Part shown: in pieces, positions 18,199 to 26,755 of the stretch | Numbering within the stretch: position 1 is the stretch's first letter | Layout of the letters: each line of letters opens with the position of its first letter | From: Bacteroidales bacterium | GTDB lineage: Bacteria; Bacteroidota; Bacteroidia; Bacteroidales; VadinHA17 | DNA length: 61,699 nucleotides | Reading direction: 5' to 3' | NCBI GenBank assembly: GCA_011620595.1 | Contig: WOYX01000004.1 | Coordinates: 1 to 61,699 of the forward strand | Position numbers and translations under genes: made by a program | Notes under the pieces: generated by a model | Told to the model about the DNA's origin: nothing | Database searches by the model: none | The model's input: only the letters and a program-made list of their open reading frames with translations

Positions 18199-18840
18199 AT
18201 GCCAAAGATTAAATTAGGAACCAAATCGCCACGAATCGACATGACGCCGATGGTGGACCTGTTTACATTGCTGCTCACCTTCTTTATCCTTACAGCAACG
18301 TTCAGGCCACAGGAGTCGGCTCCTGTTGATGTGCCTTTTTCTGTATCGGAGAAACCGATAATGGATGCCAACGTTATGACAGTTCTCATCGCGAAAGACA
18401 ACCGCATCTTCTTCAATGTTGACAACGGACCGGATACCATTCTGAAATTCCGCCCCAAGATACTTGCCGAAATGGGCAAGCGCTACAACATTGAGTTTAC
18501 CGATGAGGAACTTCGCCTGTTTGAGAAGACAGGCACCTCCGTCGGGGTCCCGATCCAGGATATGAAGGCTTACCTTGCCCTTAAAAACACTGATGATAAG
18601 ATAGCAATGGAGACAGGTGTCCCTATTGACTCAACGGACAACCAGCTTGCCCTCTGGATCCTCTTTTCACGTCAGATAAACCCTGCCGTGCAGACAATGA
18701 TCAAGGGTGATGCCGACGTACCGTTCCCGGTCGTAAGGGAAGTGCTTGACATTCTGCAGGACAAAAACGTGAACAGGTTTAACCTGATCACCAGTCTCAG
18801 GGCAGTTGAAGTAACTGAAGAACAAATAGGAGAAGAGTAA
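18199..18840 (+). CDS. exbD: ExbD/TolR-family protein (first copy)
   Basis: Single-pass inner-membrane partner of ExbB. The N-terminal motif RIDMTPMVDLFTLLLTFF includes the essential proton-path aspartate (Asp20), followed by one transmembrane helix and a periplasmic domain. At 213 residues it is longer than E. coli ExbD (about 140) because of an inserted periplasmic region, typical for this locus in Bacteroidota. The second exbD starts 1 bp after its stop, and translation is probably coupled. Two non-identical ExbDs imply a heteromeric assembly with ExbB. Confidence 0.93.
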   Translation: MPKIKLGTKSPRIDMTPMVDLFTLLLTFFILTATFRPQESAPVDVPFSVSEKPIMDANVMTVLIAKDNRIFFNVDNGPDTILKFRPKILAEMGKRYNIEFTDEELRLFEKTGTSVGVPIQDMKAYLALKNTDDKIAMETGVPIDSTDNQLALWILFSRQINPAVQTMIKGDADVPFPVVREVLDILQDKNVNRFNLITSLRAVEVTEEQIGEE

Positions 18841-18841
18841 A

Positions 18842-19501
18842 ATGGCAGATATTCAAGTAGAGGAGAAAAGCAGAGGCGGGAAGAAGAAACCAAAAAAAGG
18901 TGATGCCCGCGTTGACATGACACCGATGGTGGACCTCATGAGTCTGCTCATTACATTCTTTATGCTCACAGCAGCATTCAGCAAACCGAAGGTTATGGAG
19001 ATCGTTCTTCCTGAAAAAATAAGGAAGAATGAGAAGGTAGAACCTCCCAAGATCGCTGAGAGCCGGACACTAAACATTATCCTCGGTCCTGACGACAAGG
19101 TATTCTGGTACCCCGGCAAAGCCGACCCGGACGTAACCGTACTGCAGGAGACCGACTTCAGCGCAAACGGCATCCGTAAGGTGCTGCTCGACAGGAACAG
19201 GGCTCTGTTTCGCAAGATAGACCAGTTTGAGAAAGATGTTATTGCAGGTAAGATCGATATCAAGCAGGACTCTATGCGAAGTGCCATCAGTCAGCTGAAG
19301 AAGGATGACGACACAGGTCCTATTGTACTCATAAAAGCCTACAAGACGGCAAAATACAAGAATTTCGTTGATATTATTGACGAGATGTCAATTGTAGGTA
19401 TTGCGCGCTACACATTTACTGAAATGGACTGGATAGAAGAGGGTCTGGTGGCCAAAGCAATTGGTGCGAAGCCGGAGACCGCTTCAAGGTCAGCACAATA
19501 G
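18842..19501 (+). CDS. exbD: ExbD/TolR-family protein (second copy)
   Basis: Second ExbD paralogue, 219 residues. A Lys-rich cytoplasmic head (residues 10-20) precedes the RVDMTPMVDLMSLLITFF motif (essential Asp31) and a single transmembrane helix. Residues from about 60 form the periplasmic domain. It differs clearly from the first copy outside the motif, so the duplication is old. It starts 1 bp after exbD copy 1 and ends 11 bp before tonB. Confidence 0.93.
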   Translation: MADIQVEEKSRGGKKKPKKGDARVDMTPMVDLMSLLITFFMLTAAFSKPKVMEIVLPEKIRKNEKVEPPKIAESRTLNIILGPDDKVFWYPGKADPDVTVLQETDFSANGIRKVLLDRNRALFRKIDQFEKDVIAGKIDIKQDSMRSAISQLKKDDDTGPIVLIKAYKTAKYKNFVDIIDEMSIVGIARYTFTEMDWIEEGLVAKAIGAKPETASRSAQ

Positions 19502-19512
19502 AAGACATTGAT

Positions 19513-20289
19513 ATGGCAAAGGAAAAGAAAAAATATCCAAGTCTCGATGACATTGTCTTCGAAAACCGTAACAAGGAATACGGGGCCTATGACATCCGCA
19601 GGAGATATTCGAGGACGATGAGTCTTTCAATTCTCATTGGTATAATCGTGGTGTTTACAGCAGCTATCGTGCCTTACATCAGGGCCAAGAATATAGCCCA
19701 GGTAAAACAGAGGGATGCCAATGAGGTGATAGCAGAGATGGCTAACGACCTGCAGCAGGAAGAGGCCGCTCCGCCGCCTCCACCGCCACCCCCACCGCCC
19801 GAAGAACAGCAGACGGTGGTCAAATATGTGGCACCTGTGGTTGTAGATACCGTCAAACCTGAAGAGGCATCTCAGTTCATGACCGCAGATGATGTGGTTG
19901 AAACTGTTGTTGACGCTGAGGTTGTTGAGGTTATAGAACAGGTACAGGAGGAGATACAGGAAGAGGCACCGCAGGAAGTATTCGTTGTCGTTGAGGAAAT
20001 GCCTTCATTCCCGGGAGGAGATGTGGAACTGTTCAAGTTCATCTATGACAACATCAAATACCCGGAACTGGCCAAGGAAAACAACATCCAGGGCAAGGTG
20101 ATCCTCCGTTTCTGCGTTACCTACAAGGGCACTGTTGACCAGGTCTCCATCGTCAGGGGCGTTGACCCCTTACTCGATAACGAGGCAATACGGGTCATCA
20201 AGATGCTGCCGTTGTGGAAACCCGGCAAGCAGGGAGGAAAACCCGTGAACGTATGGTACAGCGTCCCGATCAACTTCCAGCTGAAGTAA
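19513..20289 (+). CDS. tonB: TonB-family energy transducer
   Basis: Links the ExbB/ExbD motor to outer-membrane receptors. The cytoplasmic start carries the Bacteroidota motif ENRNKEYGAYDIRRRY, followed by one transmembrane helix (about 36-56), a proline tract at about 85-96 (ten or more Pro), an acidic Val/Glu-rich spacer, and a TonB_C domain (about 165-258) with YPELAKENNIQGKV and LPLWKPGKQGGKPVNV. The 258 residues fit the family. It closes the Ton operon; a terminator follows 24 bp after the stop. Confidence 0.94.
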   Translation: MAKEKKKYPSLDDIVFENRNKEYGAYDIRRRYSRTMSLSILIGIIVVFTAAIVPYIRAKNIAQVKQRDANEVIAEMANDLQQEEAAPPPPPPPPPPEEQQTVVKYVAPVVVDTVKPEEASQFMTADDVVETVVDAEVVEVIEQVQEEIQEEAPQEVFVVVEEMPSFPGGDVELFKFIYDNIKYPELAKENNIQGKVILRFCVTYKGTVDQVSIVRGVDPLLDNEAIRVIKMLPLWKPGKQGGKPVNVWYSVPINFQLK

Positions 20290-20313
20290 CAATTAGCTGA
20301 TTAAGTGAATAAC

Positions 20314-20346
20314 AAAGAGGGTGTCCCGTAAGAGATACCCTCTTTT
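20314..20346. terminator. Rho-independent terminator after tonB
   Basis: AAAGAGGGTGTC (20314-20325) pairs with GATACCCTCTTT (20334-20345), with one G-T pair, followed by T residues. It closes the exbB-tonB operon. Confidence 0.88.
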
Positions 20347-20360
20347 CGTGGCTTCTTCTC

Positions 20361-20539
20361 ACTGCTGACTGCTGACTGCCGACTGCCGACTGCTCACTGC
20401 TGATTGAGAGCTGCCGACTGAGAGCTGCCGACTGAGAGCTGCCGTCCCGACACTCCCGACTTCATCGGGACAGGTCCGTGCACGGGTTTGATCCTCCTCC
20501 TGCGTCGGCGGCTCAAACTGCCGACTGCCGACTGCAGGC
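20361..20539. repeat. 7- and 14-bp tandem repeats with a hairpin
   Basis: Six 7-bp units of the type ACTGCYG (20361-20402) run into three 14-bp units ending GAGAGCTGCCG (to about 20444). A hairpin TCCCGA-CTTCA-TCGGGA (20454-20470) follows, and three more CTGCCGA-type units appear near 20518-20535. There is no coding frame. This is the largest 7-bp periodic array besides the one at the window start, placed between a terminator and the 3' end of the DUF6599 gene. Confidence 0.85.
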
Positions 20540-20544
20540 TGAAC

Positions 20545-21390
20545 TCAGTCGCCCAGCATTGAAGCTATGTACCGCTCCGCCACAGGGGTCTTATCGAATC
20601 CCAATCCGCTGACGATTACCATTTTGCTCCCTCTTCTTGCCATATGGAGCACCCCGTTGTAACCGTCCTCAAAAGCATACTTAAAGAACTCCTCAGAAGC
20701 ATCAAAAGCATCACCGGCAAGGCTTCCAGCCATAAGAGCAGCCTCCTCCTCCCCTTCACAGCTGAAAAGGTAGATGTCAAATCTGTCGCCGTCAATCTCA
20801 TAGGAGGCCCTGAATGCCCCTCTCAGAAAACCGTGGCCAAGAACACTCTCAAGAAGATAGGTCTCCTGATTCTGTAGCCTGCCTTCGGAAGGAAAGAGCC
20901 CAAGCAGGACCGGAAAATCATTGCTGCCTTCTATCCGGCCTGATATCAGTGAGGCCAGCTCTCTCATCTTTGCATTGATCCTGGGTGAAGCGGAATGGGT
21001 CATGAGTTTAACGTAATAACGATCCTTATAGAAATGCACCAGCCCCTGTTCACTGTAACCCTGTACGCCCGCGTCTATGAAATCATAGCCCGGGGAACGC
21101 TCCATGGAGTACATCCCGAATGCCTGCGAATCATCACCAAAAGTGTATATCTCAGCCTTGATCTTATTCTTTCCCTTAACATATTCCCTGATATTCAGCT
21201 CCATGAAGCCCAGAGCGAGGTAGCTGTCGGCGGCACCGTTGATGTAGTTCCACAGATCATCGGGTGTGTAGACCGGATATTCATCTACGGCTTTGTACCC
21301 CTTCATCTCCGGAAACAGCTGCTGACCCTTCATGACAGCAGAGAGGGCTATGGCTATCCACGCCAGGAAAACAATTTTTTTGTATCTCAT
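20545..21390 (-). CDS. DUF6599-family exported protein
   Basis: 281 residues with a signal peptide (about 1-22, ending VMKGQ). The family hallmark DDLWNYINGAADSYLALGF lies near residues 44-62. The rest is an alpha/beta fold without catalytic motifs I can recognise. It starts 11 bp after an aldo/keto reductase gene on the same strand, so the two probably share a transcript. In my recollection DUF6599 proteins often occur near ferredoxin-containing redox proteins, but their role is unknown. Confidence 0.78.
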   Translation of the reverse strand: MRYKKIVFLAWIAIALSAVMKGQQLFPEMKGYKAVDEYPVYTPDDLWNYINGAADSYLALGFMELNIREYVKGKNKIKAEIYTFGDDSQAFGMYSMERSPGYDFIDAGVQGYSEQGLVHFYKDRYYVKLMTHSASPRINAKMRELASLISGRIEGSNDFPVLLGLFPSEGRLQNQETYLLESVLGHGFLRGAFRASYEIDGDRFDIYLFSCEGEEEAALMAGSLAGDAFDASEEFFKYAFEDGYNGVLHMARRGSKMVIVSGLGFDKTPVAERYIASMLGD

Positions 21391-21401
21391 GGTCTTATGT
21401 A

Positions 21402-22580
21402 TTATGCCAGCAAATCATAAGGTACATTTGCCAGCCTGGTGACATCGGTGATCTTTTCCCTGATATTGAAACTCCGTACACAGTCTGCCGTGCAGCTGTC
21501 ACATCCGGCACAGGGGTCATGTGTCACGGCTGTCTCGGAAAGAAGCTCCGAGGCCATGGCCAGATTGCTGTAACCGTAGGCATACATATACGCCCTCATA
21601 AGTTCAGGAATCGGAAGTTGTCTCTTGCAACCCGGCATACAGTTGCTGCAGGCGTTGCAGTAGAGCCCCCGTGATGATGACTGGGCTACCAGTATGGCCT
21701 CCTCATCTGACGTAAGGGTTATATCCCTCATCACCTTCAGATCTGTGGTCAGATGGTCAAATGCAGTGATGCCCGTTATGGTTGTATGTACATTGGGATT
21801 GGACAACACCCATTTCAGGGCGGCCGGAGCATTTACCGGCTGCGTCCTCTCCCGGTCAAGCCATCCTCCTGCCATGGTTTTCATCGCCACAATACCCATG
21901 CCTGCCGCGACGGCCTTCTCCAGGGCGCCGTTCATTTCGTCACGGTAGGTCTGACGGTAGTTGTATGAGGTGAGCACCACATCCCAGATGCCGTCATCAG
22001 CCATCGTATTGATGACCAGGGGCTCATTCTTGTGTGTCGAGATGCCTATGAACCTGACCCTCCCCTTTCTTTTGAGGTCAAGCATGGCTTTTATTATCTC
22101 CTCATGCCTTGCCATCTCAACACTGTCAACGGAATGCATATAGAGAATGTCCACATGATCCAGCTTCAGCCGCTTCATGCTAAGGTCAAATTTCTCCAGG
22201 AAGTCTGAAGCAGTGGTATCGGCTGATGGCAGTCCCGTACGGCTGTCAACACCTGCCGGCTTCACCTTTGTGGCAAGGACAAAGGAGTCACGTGGCAGGG
22301 TGGAGAAAAAGTTGCCAAGCATCTCTTCATTTCGACCGTTCATATAACCGTGGGCAGTGTCAAACATCTTCATGCCGCTCTCATAGGCAGCCTGCACCAG
22401 TGAGCTGTTGTCGGATCTCATCACACCGAAACTAACTACGGGCAGTATCAGTCCCGTACGGCCCAATGTTCGGTATATAACCGGCTCATCCGGGATACCG
22501 GCCAGAGCCACATTGTTAAACACTGTAAGGCCGGCAGCGCCTGCAAGGCCTGATCTCAGGAAGTCTCTTCTCTTCATCAA
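21402..22580 (-). CDS. Twin-arginine-type aldo/keto reductase with two C-terminal [4Fe-4S] motifs
   Basis: 392 residues. The twin-arginine-like leader (MKRRDFLRSG) is followed by an aldo/keto reductase TIM barrel with the tetrad Asp74, Tyr79, Lys105 and His149. The C-terminal tail has two CxxCxxCxxxC sets (Cys308/311/314/318 and Cys357/360/363/367), each able to hold a [4Fe-4S] cluster. The enzyme is therefore probably an exported, cofactor-containing oxidoreductase that passes electrons beyond NAD(P)H. The substrate is unknown. It heads a two-gene unit with the DUF6599 gene 11 bp downstream. Two adjacent ATGs exist; the second would also give a good leader. Confidence 0.88.
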   Translation of the reverse strand: MMKRRDFLRSGLAGAAGLTVFNNVALAGIPDEPVIYRTLGRTGLILPVVSFGVMRSDNSSLVQAAYESGMKMFDTAHGYMNGRNEEMLGNFFSTLPRDSFVLATKVKPAGVDSRTGLPSADTTASDFLEKFDLSMKRLKLDHVDILYMHSVDSVEMARHEEIIKAMLDLKRKGRVRFIGISTHKNEPLVINTMADDGIWDVVLTSYNYRQTYRDEMNGALEKAVAAGMGIVAMKTMAGGWLDRERTQPVNAPAALKWVLSNPNVHTTITGITAFDHLTTDLKVMRDITLTSDEEAILVAQSSSRGLYCNACSNCMPGCKRQLPIPELMRAYMYAYGYSNLAMASELLSETAVTHDPCAGCDSCTADCVRSFNIREKITDVTRLANVPYDLLA

Positions 22581-22673
22581 TATGTGATTTGTAAGTTGTT
22601 TACATCTGAGCCAATATACAAAAATTTTATATTATATTGCTGATGCAGCAGTTAACACAGAAGAGCCGGTAAG

Positions 22674-23321
22674 ATGGGACGCTATATTCATAACCTCATC
22701 CTGAAGGGGGAAGGGATGAATCTCGACTTCAAGTACTGTATCTCCGATCCGGGAAAGATTGCCCGAACACTGTCAGCCTTCTCAAACAGTGAGGGAGGCA
22801 AACTGCTCATCGGGGTCAGGGACAACGGATCGCTGGCAGGAGTCAGGTCAGACGAAGAACTCTATATGATTGATGCGGCTGCAAAGCTATACTGCAGCCC
22901 GGAGGTGGAGGTCAGAATAAAAAGTCATACCATAAACGGCAAAACCATACTCGAGGCCGATGTTCCCAGGAGTGATTTCAGACCTGTCAGGGCAAAGGAT
23001 GAGAACGGGAGATGGAGATCCTATTTCAGGCAGCATGACCAGAATTTCATGGCTGACAGGGTAATACTGCAGGTATGGCGCAGGACCGGGAAGAACAGGG
23101 GTGTGCTTTTGCGGTTTGATGAGACTGAGAACTTGCTGCTGAGCCACTTGCGCAGGGAAGAAAAGATAACTGTCAGCGAATTCCGTCAAATTGCAGGAAT
23201 AAAGGGAAGAACCGCCGAAAAAATACTGAGTGATTTTATTCTCTGTGGCCTTATCAGTTATCAGGCAGGAGAAAAGGGAATTTTCTACAGACTTAGCAAT
23301 GAGTTTGCAACCGCCGGATAA
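22674..23321 (+). CDS. AlbA_2 (Schlafen-like) domain protein
   Basis: 215 residues without a signal peptide. The N-terminal AlbA_2 domain (about 14-120) shows the family pattern FSNSEGGKLLIGVRDNG and a later YFRQHDQNFMAD. The C-terminal part (145-210) looks like a winged helix (LSHLRREEKITVSEFRQIAG). The combination suggests a DNA- or RNA-binding regulator, but no target is known. It is divergent from the aldo/keto reductase operon (93 bp), which it could regulate. Its last 37 bases overlap the convergent sensor gene. Confidence 0.8.
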   Translation: MGRYIHNLILKGEGMNLDFKYCISDPGKIARTLSAFSNSEGGKLLIGVRDNGSLAGVRSDEELYMIDAAAKLYCSPEVEVRIKSHTINGKTILEADVPRSDFRPVRAKDENGRWRSYFRQHDQNFMADRVILQVWRRTGKNRGVLLRFDETENLLLSHLRREEKITVSEFRQIAGIKGRTAEKILSDFILCGLISYQAGEKGIFYRLSNEFATAG

Positions 23322-26300
23322 GTCAATTCAATCCTGAACCCCAGGACAAGGATGTCATCTGTCTGCGGCGCCGGGCCCTTCCAGCTCAGCAGCCTCTCCT
23401 CCAATATCTCCTTTTGTCTGCTCATGGGGAAATTTTGTATCTCAAGCAACAGGTTCCTGAAATTCCCTCTCATAAACTTCTTGCCTGTGATACCGTTAAA
23501 CTGATCTGAATATCCGTCGGTGAAGAGATAATATGAAGAATCTTTCTCCAGGTTCCACTCCTGCCTTGTAAATTCAACTGCCGTCCCCTTCCGGGCGCCT
23601 GCAGGTATCCTGTCTCCGTACAGAGTCTCGATCAGGTATTTGCCGTCTGTCCGCACTCCGTCAACCTGTTCTCCGGAGTGTCCGGACCACTCAGCAGAAT
23701 CCCCCTCTTTCATCTCCCTTACCCTGAAGCAATGTAATCCTGCTCCTGAAAATTCAACGGTGCCGCTCTTACGGTCAACGATAAGAATGGCAATCTCCAT
23801 CGTCTCCGGACGGCCGTCAGGTGTCTCCGAGGGCTTCAGTGCTCCAGTCAGTCGCTCATGCAGTGCATCCAGAATCCCGGCCGTAGTCACTCTCTTAGTA
23901 CTGTTGAATGCCTCATTGAGGAAGGTGATTCCCATAAGGGTCATCAGGGCCGATGATACTCCATGGCCGGTACAGTCACCTACGGCAATCAGAATACGGT
24001 TGTCCCTCTCTGCTGTCCAGTAGAAATCACCGCCTACCGGACCACGCGGCCTGTTGAGGACAAAACAGTTTGGGAAGGCATCCTGAAGAATTTCTTCAGG
24101 AGGCAGCAGGGCAAGCTGAATTGTCCCGGCAAAGCCAGAGACCGACTCCATCTTCCTGTTGACCCGGTCTAGCTCACTGCTCTTGTTGCCCAGAAGGATC
24201 TCCAACTGCCTGTTACGCTCCTTTACTCTTGAGGAATGCATCCTCATGACCAGGAAAAGAAGCAGTGATCCGGCACCGGCATAGATCAGGATTGCAGGCA
24301 GGGTTGCATACCATCTCCTCTTAACCCTAAACCCGTACGTAATCTCTCTACTTTCGAGGCCGGTGACGGTTTTCGCCTTCAGCCTGAAGAGATAGTTTCC
24401 TCCGGGAAGACTGGTGTAGTCCCTGAAGGTTCGTCTCTCCCACTTTGACCATTCATGGTCGAAGCCCTCAAGCTTATACATGTATTCAGTCTTATCCTCA
24501 CCGGCATATGATGTGGTTGTCCAGCTAAAAGTAATATTGTTTGATGAAGCCTTCAGCAGGGGTTTCTTTTCCTCCGGCTGCACCGTCGAGGGTATTCTGA
24601 CACCGGTTGGCGTTTCCGTATAGAATGAATGGTTCATCAGTTGATTTTCACCCGAAGCTATGGATGTGAACATTGTGCTGAAAGCACCATAATTGAATCC
24701 GAGCTTTGATTTGTCAAGGACATATACCTTTCGGCCCTTTGTTATCCAGATATCACCGTCAATTTCCGTGATGCCACCGGACGCCACATCAGGAAGAAAA
24801 TCAAACTGCTTTCTGAATACCACATGTCCCTGGCTTGTTGCATTGACCAGGGCATCAAAATGACGGCCGTCAAAACCGGACAGATAAAGGTCACCTCCGG
24901 GAGCCTTGAAGAGAGTGGCTACCATAACCTTATCAAACGTGCTGCCTGTCAGTCTGTTGTCCTTTACAAACCTGTCATCTTCAACTTCATAGCTGTAAAT
25001 CCCCTTTCCGGTTCCGAGGTATAGCCTGCCGTCAATAAAGGAAACCGTATTCAGGGTATCACACTCAATGCCTCTATTGCGGTCATACCGGATAAACAGT
25101 GTATCATCTTCATCACAGCTCATGCGTGTGAGATAATGTGCAGAGGAGGTAAGTATCCACCACTCTCCCGGAGCGGACTGCTCAATAGCTTTTATACTGC
25201 CCTTTAGCTGGTTCTTCAGGCTGGCATATGCAACTTTCCAGCCGCCACCTGCATACCTGAGGATTCTTACAATGCCGTCACCTGATCCTGTGATGACAGC
25301 TGAAGCATCATACCTGTCAGCCCTGACGACGGTAATGCCGGACCTGGCCATGAGGCGAAATGCTGATCCGTCTCCCCTGAGCTGCCACAGACCGTCAGAG
25401 GCAACTGCCAGCAAAACGGTATCGTCAGGCAGCATCGCGATCTCCAGGTCAGATACCCTGCCGGCGGGAAAATCTGTCTGTTTGAACCGAATCACCTGCA
25501 TACTGTCAGTATAGCTCCTGTATATTCCATTGTCGCCGGCAACGTAGGTTGATGTACCGAACTTCACAATATCGCGGGGAGGCGATTCTATCCCTGACTC
25601 GGTGCCAAACTCATTGGCAGGAAGAGAGATATAGGCCCTGTTAATGAATCCCATGGTGCAGAACCATAACTGGGAGTTGGAGGTATAGTCACAATACATG
25701 GCTGTCACGGTTGACTCCCGGAGTCCTGAAGTCGTTTTGGAGATATGCTGCAACAGCGTTCCTTCATGACTGAAAATATATATTCCGTCGCCGGAGAGGC
25801 CTACGGCAATATTCCTGCCTGGAAGGGTTGCAGCACCTGTGACTACCCCTACGGTCAGTCTCCGGTTATCAGATGGATCAAGGAACTTGTTGTTAACTGT
25901 CCCTTTCCGGTGATTGAACAGCATGAGACCGTTCTCCGCAGTCACTACAAGGATATTGTCACTGTCATAGGGAAGAAGCGTCACAAACCGTACCATTCTT
26001 ATCCCCTCCCGTCCGCGAACCGGCATCAACCTGCCGTCAGAGTATTCAAAAAGCCCTTGTCTGTTATCTGCAACTATCACCTTCCCATAAGCTGCAAGGA
26101 TAACTGAGACACTGCTTACCCCGTACTCACTGTCCATATCGGTTACATGAACTGAGTCGCCAGAGAGATCATATTGGTAGAGCCTCCTGCTGTCAGCGAA
26201 GAACACCATATTGCTGTCAGCAGCAATAGAACTGATCGACGTCACCTCCGAAAGAAGCAATGAATCCTTGATCCTGACAGCAAGAGACCTGAATTCCAGA

Positions 26301-26635
26301 TCGCCGGAAGCCACCGGTTGCAGGAATCCAAAATCGCTTTCAGCGCCGACATAGACCAGTCCCCTGTGATCTGATGCAAGAGCTGTGACCCTCTGAAGAC
26401 CCGGTATGGGGATTACTCCCCAGTTGGTACCATCATAGGTGACGATACCTGTTGATTCATTGCCAAAATACATGACACCGCGCTTATCCATTGTGATGCA
26501 CCTGTTCTCCAGGTCACCAGGCGTCTCGGCAGCATCAAACCAGCTGATCAGCGGCACGCCGGTTCTATTGACCTGAGCCGTGACTGACCATGACAATGTC
26601 AGAATCAAGAGAATTAACTGAGTACGGTTCTTCAT
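23285..26635 (-). CDS. Beta-propeller sensor with Y_Y_Y domain and SpoIIE-type phosphatase
   Basis: 1116-residue membrane sensor. After a signal peptide (1-20) come two-component-type propeller repeats (to about 690), a Y_Y_Y beta-sandwich (about 719-756, EGFDHEWSKWE), one transmembrane helix (about 778-798), a short coiled coil and a cytoplasmic PP2C/SpoIIE phosphatase domain (about 845-1100). Metal-binding patterns GGDFYW (867-872), GDCTGHGVSS (884-893) and FTDGYSDQ (about 1034-1041) are intact. The input module is like that of hybrid two-component polysaccharide sensors, but the output is a serine phosphatase rather than a histidine kinase. The likely target is an anti-sigma-factor antagonist; no such gene is nearby. 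Confidence 0.9.
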   Translation of the reverse strand: MKNRTQLILLILTLSWSVTAQVNRTGVPLISWFDAAETPGDLENRCITMDKRGVMYFGNESTGIVTYDGTNWGVIPIPGLQRVTALASDHRGLVYVGAESDFGFLQPVASGDLEFRSLAVRIKDSLLLSEVTSISSIAADSNMVFFADSRRLYQYDLSGDSVHVTDMDSEYGVSSVSVILAAYGKVIVADNRQGLFEYSDGRLMPVRGREGIRMVRFVTLLPYDSDNILVVTAENGLMLFNHRKGTVNNKFLDPSDNRRLTVGVVTGAATLPGRNIAVGLSGDGIYIFSHEGTLLQHISKTTSGLRESTVTAMYCDYTSNSQLWFCTMGFINRAYISLPANEFGTESGIESPPRDIVKFGTSTYVAGDNGIYRSYTDSMQVIRFKQTDFPAGRVSDLEIAMLPDDTVLLAVASDGLWQLRGDGSAFRLMARSGITVVRADRYDASAVITGSGDGIVRILRYAGGGWKVAYASLKNQLKGSIKAIEQSAPGEWWILTSSAHYLTRMSCDEDDTLFIRYDRNRGIECDTLNTVSFIDGRLYLGTGKGIYSYEVEDDRFVKDNRLTGSTFDKVMVATLFKAPGGDLYLSGFDGRHFDALVNATSQGHVVFRKQFDFLPDVASGGITEIDGDIWITKGRKVYVLDKSKLGFNYGAFSTMFTSIASGENQLMNHSFYTETPTGVRIPSTVQPEEKKPLLKASSNNITFSWTTTSYAGEDKTEYMYKLEGFDHEWSKWERRTFRDYTSLPGGNYLFRLKAKTVTGLESREITYGFRVKRRWYATLPAILIYAGAGSLLLFLVMRMHSSRVKERNRQLEILLGNKSSELDRVNRKMESVSGFAGTIQLALLPPEEILQDAFPNCFVLNRPRGPVGGDFYWTAERDNRILIAVGDCTGHGVSSALMTLMGITFLNEAFNSTKRVTTAGILDALHERLTGALKPSETPDGRPETMEIAILIVDRKSGTVEFSGAGLHCFRVREMKEGDSAEWSGHSGEQVDGVRTDGKYLIETLYGDRIPAGARKGTAVEFTRQEWNLEKDSSYYLFTDGYSDQFNGITGKKFMRGNFRNLLLEIQNFPMSRQKEILEERLLSWKGPAPQTDDILVLGFRIELTYPAVANSLLSL

Positions 26636-26755
26636 CCCCTCGGTAATTACCCTATAAATACCAGTTAAATATACTAATTCAATTTGATTTCCAGACGGCG
26701 ATTATTGGTATTCATTTTGGGATAATTTTAATTATCTTGGCTTCATTATTCAGGT

